From assembly GCA_031281985.1 (NCBI GenBank), contig JAITEO010000047.1:1-6414 (forward strand): 6,414 nt of DNA, in the 5' to 3' direction. The notes below the pieces were generated by a model. The model had not been told where the DNA came from. It made no database searches and worked only from the letters and a program-made list of their open reading frames with translations. Made by a program: the position numbers and the translations under genes. Shown piece after piece: positions 1 to 4,328 of this stretch; within the stretch, counting starts at the first letter, position 1, and every line of letters starts with the position of its first letter. The DNA is from Zoogloeaceae bacterium. GTDB taxonomy: Bacteria > Pseudomonadota > Gammaproteobacteria > Burkholderiales > Rhodocyclaceae.

Positions 1-32
1 CCACTTTTAATCGCACCCCTTCCATCCTCCGA

Positions 33-63
33 TTGCCGCACTATCCCCGCGCCGCGTTACAAT
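33..63 (+). promoter_or_regulatory. Candidate sigma70-type promoter upstream of the osmC-like gene
   Basis: A -35-like TTGCCG (33-38) and a good -10-like TACAAT (58-63) are separated by 19 bp. Transcription would start near position 70 and leave a leader of about 20 nt before the ATG at 90. The -10 matches the consensus at five of six positions, but the spacing is longer than the optimal 17 bp, so the assignment is tentative. It would serve both osmC and zapE. Confidence 0.35.
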
Positions 64-66
64 CTC

Positions 67-82
67 CCTCCTTTATGGAGGA
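67..82 (+). promoter_or_regulatory. Strong Shine-Dalgarno sequence that can pair with an upstream CCTCC
   Basis: GGAGGA at 77-82 lies 7 nt before the ATG at 90 and fixes that codon as the start of the osmC-like gene, in preference to the in-frame ATG at 75 or the open frame extending back to 33. The Shine-Dalgarno core GGAGG (77-81) is exactly complementary to CCTCC (67-71) across a 5-nt loop, so a small hairpin could hide the ribosome binding site. The pairing is seen directly; a regulatory role is inference. Confidence 0.6.
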
Positions 83-89
83 TTCCAAT

Positions 90-536
90 ATGGAATGCAC
101 GGTGCGTTGGCAGGGGTCATCGGGGATGGCGTTTGTGGCGGAGACGGGGAGCGGGCATCTGGTGGCGATGGATGGCGCGCCAGATGGCGGTGGGCGCAAT
201 CTTGCGCCGCGGCCGATGGAGATGCTGCTGGTTGGCGCGGGCGGTTGCACGGCCTATGACGTGGTGCTGATCCTGAAAAAGGGGCGGCATCCGGTGACGG
301 ACTGCACGGTGCGGCTGACGGCGGAGCGCGCCGAGGCCAATCCCAGGGTATTTACCCGCATCCATTTTCATTTTTGCGTCCACGGACACCGGTTGTCGCC
401 GGAGGCCGTCGAACGCGCGATTGCGCTTTCCAGCGAGAAGTATTGTTCGGCTTCCATCATGCTGGGCAAGACCGCGCAGATCAGCCATGACTTTGAACTC
501 ATCGAGAGCGGGACGCTTTTGCAGTCAGGGGATTGA
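90..536 (+). CDS. OsmC family protein, YhfA-like
   Basis: This is a 148-residue OsmC-fold protein that closely resembles E. coli YhfA as I recall it. Shared features are the RPMEMLLVGAGGC segment (about 41-53), the DVVLILKKGR helix (57-66), the FTRIHFHF strand (88-95) and the SSEKYCSAS motif (114-122). Cys53 and Cys119 occupy the two conserved cysteine positions that in OsmC and Ohr enzymes form the peroxide-reducing thiol pair. For the YhfA branch the physiological substrate is not established, so thiol-dependent peroxidase activity is an inference from family. No signal peptide or membrane segment is visible, so it is probably cytoplasmic. Length matches the family (about 135-150 residues). 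The start at 90 is chosen from the GGAGGA Shine-Dalgarno and from the family N-terminus; the open frame reaches back to 33 without support. zapE follows within a few bases, suggesting co-transcription. Confidence 0.9.
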   Translation: MECTVRWQGSSGMAFVAETGSGHLVAMDGAPDGGGRNLAPRPMEMLLVGAGGCTAYDVVLILKKGRHPVTDCTVRLTAERAEANPRVFTRIHFHFCVHGHRLSPEAVERAIALSSEKYCSASIMLGKTAQISHDFELIESGTLLQSGD

Positions 537-541
537 AGGGC

Positions 542-1723
542 GTGCCGCATCGCAAATTGAACGTCCCGGAACGGGGCATGCTGGATGCCTATGAAAGGAA
601 ACTGGCGGAACACGGGTTCGTCGCCGACGCCGCGCAGTGGGCGGCGGCGGAATGCTTGCAGAGCTTGTACGCGCGTCTTCTGCATTTCAAGGTGGCGCGC
701 GGCAGTGCCGTCAAGCGTCTGCTGACGCGTCCCGCGCCGCCCAGGGGCGTCTATTTCTGGGGCGGCGTCGGACGGGGCAAGAGCTTCTTGATGGATTGCT
801 TTTTTGCCGCCGTTCCCTATCGGCGCAAGAAACGCATCCACTTTCACGCCTTCATGCAGCGCGTCCACAACGATTTGAAGCATCTCAAGGGCAAAGCCGA
901 TCCGCTGGGCAAGGTGGCGGCAAACATCGCCCGCGAAACGAGGCTGTTGTGCTTTGACGAATTCCATGTCTCCGACATCGCCGACGCCATGCTGCTCGCT
1001 CGCCTGCTTTCCGGCCTTGCCGCCGAAGGCGTGGTGCTGGTGATGACCTCCAACTATCCGCCTGGCGGTCTTTATCCAAATGGCCTGCATCGGGAGCGTT
1101 TTCTGCCCGCCATCGATCTCATCGAGCGGCAGATGACGGTGGTGCAAGTCGACGCGGGCGTGGATTACCGTCTGCGCGCCCTGGAGCAGGCGGAGGCGTA
1201 CCAGTTCCCGGCAGACGCGGCGGCAGAGGCGCGCATGGGCGATTATTTTCGCCGGATAGCGGGGGAGGAGGGCAGGGCGGGCGGACAGATCGAAGTGTTG
1301 GGACGGCAGATTCCCACGCTGCGCGCCAGCTTTCGTCCGCAGGAAAACGCAGGAAAAAAGACCGGCGTGCTCTGGTTCGACTTTGCCAGTCTGTGCGGCG
1401 GCCCGCGCTCGCAGAACGACTATCTGGAAATCGCCCGCTTCTGCCACTGCGTGCTGCTCTCAGGCGTCCCCATGCTGAGCCGGTATCAATCCGCCGAAGC
1501 CCGCCGTTTCACCTGGCTCGTCGACGTGTTGTACGAAAACCGCGTCAAACTCATCCTCACCGCCGCCTGCGCGGCAAAGGACCTCTACCGCGAAGGCGTG
1601 GGCGCTCACGAATTCCAACGCACCGTCAGCCGCCTCGCCGAAATGCGCGCTTGCGATTGGGGTGCTTCTGTCTCTCCTGTCAAAGTCCTTACCGGGGCGT
1701 CGATTGCGTCTGGGCAATCTTGA
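542..1723 (+). CDS. zapE: Cell division protein ZapE (AFG1-like P-loop ATPase)
   Basis: This 393-residue ATPase belongs to the AFG1/ZapE family. In E. coli, ZapE associates with the Z-ring and affects FtsZ polymers, and matters under heat or low oxygen. Visible motifs are Walker A GGVGRGKS (about 74-81), RIHFHAFMQRVH just after it, Walker B LLCFDEF (135-141), the sensor TSN (169-171), NGLHRERFLPAI (180-191), a VDAGVDYRLR stretch, and the C-terminal EFQRTVSRLAEM (from about 357). No catalytic residue is missing. The start is uncertain. TTG 533 overlaps the osmC stop. GTG 542 has AGGGGA (527-532) at 9-nt spacing and is preferred. ATG 578 is also possible, because family similarity begins at about the YERKL segment. 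The last 20 or so residues, after the usual family end, overlap the opposing fumarase gene and look like a non-conserved extension. Confidence 0.93.
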   Translation: MPHRKLNVPERGMLDAYERKLAEHGFVADAAQWAAAECLQSLYARLLHFKVARGSAVKRLLTRPAPPRGVYFWGGVGRGKSFLMDCFFAAVPYRRKKRIHFHAFMQRVHNDLKHLKGKADPLGKVAANIARETRLLCFDEFHVSDIADAMLLARLLSGLAAEGVVLVMTSNYPPGGLYPNGLHRERFLPAIDLIERQMTVVQVDAGVDYRLRALEQAEAYQFPADAAAEARMGDYFRRIAGEEGRAGGQIEVLGRQIPTLRASFRPQENAGKKTGVLWFDFASLCGGPRSQNDYLEIARFCHCVLLSGVPMLSRYQSAEARRFTWLVDVLYENRVKLILTAACAAKDLYREGVGAHEFQRTVSRLAEMRACDWGASVSPVKVLTGASIASGQS

Positions 1724-3239
1724 TGCGCCATTCCTGCGGGCCGCTCTGGTGCACGCTGTTGCCCTTGGCGTCCACGGCGACGGTGACGGGCATGTCGACC
1801 ACTTCGAATTCGTAGATGGCTTCCATGCCCAGGTCGGCGAAAGCGGCGACGCGGGCGCGCTTGATGGCCTTGGAGACCAGGTAGGCGGCGCCGCCCACCG
1901 CCATCAGGTAGGCGGAACGATTGTCCCGGATGGCGGCAATCGCTTCCGGGCCGCGTTCGGATTTACCGATCATGGCGAGCAGCCCGGTCTTCTCCAGCAT
2001 CATGCGGGTGAATTTGTCCATGCGCGTGGCGGTGGTGGGGCCTGCGGGGCCGACGGCCTCGTCGCGCACCGGATCGACCGGGCCGACGTAATAAATGACC
2101 CGGTTGGCAAAATCCACCGGCAAGGGTTCTCCCCTGTCCAACATGTCGGCGATGCGCTTGTGCGCCGCGTCGCGCCCGGTGAGCATCTTGCCGTTCAGGA
2201 GCAGGGTCTGTCCGGGTTGCCAGGCGGCGACCGTGTCGCGCGTCAGCTCATCCAGATGGACGCGGGCGGCAAGCTGGGTGTCGGCCTGCCAGGTGACGTC
2301 CGGCCAGTCGGCCAGCTTGGGCGGTTCGAGCCGCGCGGGGCCGCTGCCGTCGAGATAAAAATGCACGTGCCGGGTGGCGGCGCAGTTGGGAATCAGGGCG
2401 ACGGGCAGGGAAGCCGCGTGCGTGGGGTAATCCAGTATCTTCACATCCAGCACCGTGGTCAGTCCGCCCAGTCCCTGCGCGCCGATGCCGAGCGCGTTGA
2501 TCTTTTCCATCAGTTCCAGGCGCAATTCCTCGATGCGCGTCAGCGCCACGCCGGAAGCGGCGGCATTTTCCGCCTTTTCACGCAACAGATGGATATCGAC
2601 CGGCGCCATCAGGGATTTCTTGGCCAGCAGCATGGCCTTTTCCGGCGTGCCGCCAATGCCGATGCCCAGTATGCCGGGCGGACACCAGCCCGCGCCCATG
2701 CTGGGCACGGTCTTCAGCACCCAGTCGACGATGGAATCGGAAGGATTCAACATCGCCAGCTTGGATTTGTTTTCCGAGCCGCCGCCCTTGGCGGCGCAGG
2801 TGACTTCTATCCGATCGCCGGGGACGATTTCACAATGCACGACGGCGGGCGTGTTGTCCCGGGTATTTTGCCGCTTGCCCGCCGGATCGGCCAGCACGGA
2901 GGCGCGCAGCTTGTTTTCCGGGAAAAGATAGGCGCGGCGCACGCCTTCATCGACCATTTCCTGCACGCTCATGCTCGCGTCCGCCCAACGCGCGTGCATG
3001 CCGATTTGCAGGAACACCACGGCAATGCCGGTGTCCTGGCACAATGGTCGGCGTCCTTCGGCGCACAGCCGCGAATTGGTGAGTATCTGGGCGATGGCGT
3101 CCTTGGCGGCGTGATTCTCTTCGCGTTGCCAGGCCTCGCCCATCGCGGTGATGAAGTCCTGCGGATGGTAATAGCTGATGAACTGGAAGGCGTCGGCAAT
3201 GGAGGCAATGAAATCCTCCTTGCGAATTGCGGTTGTCAT
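1689..3239 (-). CDS. Class I fumarate hydratase ([4Fe-4S], single chain)
   Basis: This 516-residue enzyme would interconvert fumarate and L-malate in the TCA cycle, in the cytoplasm. It is the FumA/FumB type, with alpha and beta domains in one chain. Three cysteines fit the iron-sulfur ligands: Cys67 in LCQDTG, Cys186 in GAGWCPPG and Cys286 in PNCAATRHVHF. The N-terminal alpha domain runs to about residue 315. The beta domain follows, with LLLNGKMLTGRDAAHKRI, YYVGPVDPVRDEAVGPAGP and TTATRMDKFTRMM, the last matching the conserved catalytic region of the family. Length is close to typical (about 505-550). The start ATG at 3239 has GGAGA (3249-3245) at 5-nt spacing. I leave the symbol blank because fumA, fumB and relatives cannot be separated here. 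It is preceded on the same strand by yqhA across a repeat element containing a terminator, so it probably has its own promoter. Its 3' end overlaps zapE by 35 bp. The related L(+)-tartrate dehydratase is unlikely, as that is normally two subunits. Confidence 0.95.
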   Translation of the reverse strand: MTTAIRKEDFIASIADAFQFISYYHPQDFITAMGEAWQREENHAAKDAIAQILTNSRLCAEGRRPLCQDTGIAVVFLQIGMHARWADASMSVQEMVDEGVRRAYLFPENKLRASVLADPAGKRQNTRDNTPAVVHCEIVPGDRIEVTCAAKGGGSENKSKLAMLNPSDSIVDWVLKTVPSMGAGWCPPGILGIGIGGTPEKAMLLAKKSLMAPVDIHLLREKAENAAASGVALTRIEELRLELMEKINALGIGAQGLGGLTTVLDVKILDYPTHAASLPVALIPNCAATRHVHFYLDGSGPARLEPPKLADWPDVTWQADTQLAARVHLDELTRDTVAAWQPGQTLLLNGKMLTGRDAAHKRIADMLDRGEPLPVDFANRVIYYVGPVDPVRDEAVGPAGPTTATRMDKFTRMMLEKTGLLAMIGKSERGPEAIAAIRDNRSAYLMAVGGAAYLVSKAIKRARVAAFADLGMEAIYEFEVVDMPVTVAVDAKGNSVHQSGPQEWRIKIAQTQSTPR

Positions 3240-3260
3240 GTTTTTCTCCGTTATGAGTGT

Positions 3261-3463
3261 ACGTCAAAAAGTAAAAACCTACTTTTTGCCGGTTTATCTT
3301 GGGTTTGAAGGCAAGGCAAGCTTCGCCTTCAAACCGTTAAAACCCAACGCAAAACCAGCGCGGTCTTGGGGTTGCGTTGCCTTTACTCCAAAAAAGGGCA
3401 AGCTTCGCTTGCCCTTTTTTGCGATATGAAACCGGCAAAAAGTAGGTTTTTACTTTTTGACGT
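3261..3463. repeat. 203-bp palindromic element with perfect 35-bp terminal inverted repeats
   Basis: Positions 3261-3295 and 3429-3463 are exact reverse complements over 35 bp. Each arm contains its own palindrome, CAAAAAGTA and TACTTTTTG, around a 6-nt spacer. The 133-bp interior has three further inverted repeats: an 11-bp stem (3302-3312 with 3325-3335), an 8-bp stem (3345-3352 with 3372-3379) and a 14-bp stem (3390-3403 with 3407-3420). GGCAAGCTTCGC occurs twice (3315-3326, 3397-3408). No open frame of note lies inside. The element fills nearly the whole gap between fumarase and yqhA, ending 4 bp from the yqhA stop and about 21 bp from the fumarase ATG. The architecture resembles a MITE or REPIN. 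That reading is inference, supported by solo arm copies elsewhere in the window. The arms are much more AT-rich than the flanking genes. Confidence 0.8.
3390..3420 (-). terminator. Bidirectional rho-independent terminator, serving yqhA
   Basis: A 14-bp perfect stem, AAAAAAGGGCAAGC (3390-3403) with GCTTGCCCTTTTTT (3407-3420), closes on a 3-nt TTC loop. The A-run on one side and the T-run on the other make it a canonical intrinsic terminator on either strand. It lies about 48 bp past the yqhA stop on the minus strand, so it should end yqhA transcripts and insulate fumarase. It is embedded in the 203-bp palindromic element. Confidence 0.8.
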
Positions 3464-3467
3464 TTTC

Positions 3468-3995
3468 TCAATGTCCGTTCTTGGAAACCAGCAGAGCCTG
3501 GTTCATCACCTTGTCCGTATAGGCCATGGCGATGGCGGAAACGATGAACACCAGATGGATCGACACTTGCGCCACGATGGTTTGCGAGCGCATCTGGTCG
3601 GCGTTGATGAAGGTTTTCAAGAGATGGATGGAAGAGATGGTGACAATGGCGGTGGAGAGCTTGACCTTCAGCACGCTGGCATTGACGTGCGACAGCCATT
3701 CCGGCTGGTCGGGATGGTTTTCCAGATTGAGGCGGGAAACGAAGGTTTCGTAACCGCCAACGATGACCATGATCAGCAGGTTGGCAATCATCACCACGTC
3801 GATCAGCGCCAACACGCTCAACATCACGGCGGTTTCCGTCAACATCAGCGTGCCGGAAACCAGATGATAGAGTTCCACCATGAACTGACAGACATACACG
3901 CCCAGGGCAACAATCAGCCCCAGATACATCGGCGCTTGCAGCCAGCGGCTCCAGAAAATGAGCCTTTCAATAAAACCTTCCAGTTGTTGTCTCAT
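3468..3995 (-). CDS. yqhA: YqhA/UPF0114 family inner-membrane protein
   Basis: This 175-residue hydrophobic protein matches the UPF0114 (YqhA) family, whose function is unknown. Diagnostic segments are SRWLQAPMYLGL (about 16-27), LIDVVMIANLLIMVIVGGYETFVS (64-87), LKVKLSTAIVTISSIHLLKTFI (109-130) and IHLVFIVSAIAMAYTDKV (146-163). These give about four membrane segments: about 20-42, 54-80, 112-130 and 141-160. The frame stays open upstream to 4193, but the added residues are translated repeat DNA and do not look like the family, so ATG 3995 is taken as the start; no good Shine-Dalgarno is visible before it. The stop is followed after 4 bp by the inverted-repeat element and its terminator. The gene is separated from aroA-cmk upstream by 318 bp of repeats and so is probably transcribed alone. 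Confidence 0.9.
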   Translation of the reverse strand: MRQQLEGFIERLIFWSRWLQAPMYLGLIVALGVYVCQFMVELYHLVSGTLMLTETAVMLSVLALIDVVMIANLLIMVIVGGYETFVSRLNLENHPDQPEWLSHVNASVLKVKLSTAIVTISSIHLLKTFINADQMRSQTIVAQVSIHLVFIVSAIAMAYTDKVMNQALLVSKNGH

Positions 3996-4031
3996 GATGT
4001 GCGCGAGAAGAGGAAAAGACGTAGTGTAACA

Positions 4032-4059
4032 GGAGACGGGAGACAGGAGACGAGAGACA
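4032..4059. repeat. Four tandem 7-bp repeats (GGAGACR)
   Basis: Four consecutive heptamers read GGAGACG, GGAGACA, GGAGACG and AGAGACA on the plus strand. The tract is purine-only apart from the C at position six of each unit. It lies about 37 bp upstream of the yqhA start, so the yqhA leader, if transcribed from there, would be pyrimidine-rich. A related two-unit array occurs at 6375-6388. Confidence 0.75.
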
Positions 4060-4072
4060 GAAGGTGCGTTAA

Positions 4073-4110
4073 AAGCGGCGGAAAACCGTCCAGACGAAGC
4101 GCCGCCGCTT
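4073..4110. repeat. Inverted repeat with 9-bp GC-rich stem
   Basis: AAGCGGCGG (4073-4081) pairs exactly with CCGCCGCTT (4102-4110) across a 20-nt loop. There is no T-run after either arm, so it does not look like an intrinsic terminator. It is one of several palindromes stacked in the gap between yqhA and aroA-cmk. Confidence 0.55.
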
Positions 4111-4116
4111 GCCGTT

Positions 4117-4168
4117 CCCTCTCCCCCAATCCTTTGGGGGAGAGGGTGCCCGGCAGGGCGGGAGAGGG
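4117..4168. repeat. 13-bp-stem hairpin of the CCCTCTCCC/GGGAGAGGG type
   Basis: CCCTCTCCCCCAA (4117-4129) and TTGGGGGAGAGGG (4134-4146) form a perfect 13-bp stem with a 4-nt TCCT loop. A second GGGAGAGGG copy follows at 4160-4168, after a small GCCC/GGGC hairpin. Palindromes of this CCCTCTCCC type are, from memory, a common dispersed intergenic repeat in proteobacterial genomes. No T-run follows the stem on either strand. Confidence 0.65.
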
Positions 4169-4173
4169 CTTGC

Positions 4174-4287
4174 ACCCTGCAAGGGGGTGGCACGATGCGT
4201 TGTCCGGGCTTTTGTGAAAAAAGTTACGGCCTGCAAGAGTCGTTATGTGCCGCAACTCTCTCCCGGCCTTCGGCCACCCTTGCAGGC
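4174..4287. repeat. Inverted-repeat unit sharing a CCTGCAAGGG(GG)TGG end sequence
   Basis: CCTGCAAGGGGGTGGC at 4177-4192 reappears on the minus strand at 4286-4273 as CCTGCAAGGGTGGC, identical except for a 2-nt indel. These bound a segment of about 110 bp. CTTGCA/TGCAAG hairpin arms (4169-4174, 4178-4183) and GCCTGCAAG (4229-4237) against CTTGCAGGC (4279-4287) are further members of the same family. The gap 3996-4313 holds no gene: the open frames there are translated repeats. Confidence 0.5.
4217..4257 (-). terminator. Candidate intrinsic terminator downstream of aroA-cmk
   Basis: On the minus strand AGTTGCGGC (4257-4249) pairs with GCCGTAACT (4230-4222) with a single G-U wobble, over an 18-nt loop. 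The second arm runs straight into a run of six Ts (4222-4217), its last base being the first of them. It lies 57-97 bp past the aroA-cmk stop and over 220 bp before yqhA, so it could terminate the aroA-cmk transcript. The loop also contains a sequence able to pair with 4279-4287, giving an alternative fold. Confidence 0.5.
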
Positions 4288-4299
4288 TGTGAAGCCGCA

Positions 4300-4328
4300 C
4301 AAAAAGCAGGTTTTTACTTTTTGACGTT
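4300..4328. repeat. Solo copy of the palindromic-element arm
   Basis: This stretch matches 3436-3464 of the right arm at all but one base (C instead of T at 4307). That change breaks the arm's internal palindrome. It has the same orientation as the right arm. It overlaps the 3' end of aroA-cmk: the stop codon at 4316-4314 and the preceding codons lie inside the repeat. Confidence 0.8.

Noticed and set aside
368..1447. Minus-strand open frame of 359 codons opposite osmC and zapE
   Set aside because: It lies antisense to clear OsmC and AFG1/ZapE sequences and has no recognisable domain; it is a codon-bias shadow.
3262..3267. TTGACG in the left arm as a -35 box for fumarase
   Set aside because: On the minus strand it lies only about 22 bp from the start codon, so the matching -10 would fall on the Shine-Dalgarno sequence. 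The motif is part of every arm copy.
1662..3308. Plus-strand open frame of 548 codons opposite the fumarase gene
   Set aside because: It is the mirror of a well-conserved fumarase in GC-rich DNA, is rich in His, Gly, Ala and Asp, and has no recognisable motif. Fumarase motifs and iron-sulfur cysteines on the minus strand settle the coding strand.
3996..4193. N-terminal extension of yqhA to an ATG at 4193
   Set aside because: The extra 66 residues translate the heptamer and palindromic repeats and do not resemble the start of UPF0114 proteins, which begin shortly before the SRWLQAP segment.
3366..4217. Plus-strand open frame of 283 codons across the yqhA region
   Set aside because: It is antisense to the YqhA family protein and begins and ends in repeat DNA.
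3261..4328. Repeats as a CRISPR array
   Set aside because: The copies are few, irregularly spaced, in both orientations and without similar-sized spacers; no cas gene is present.
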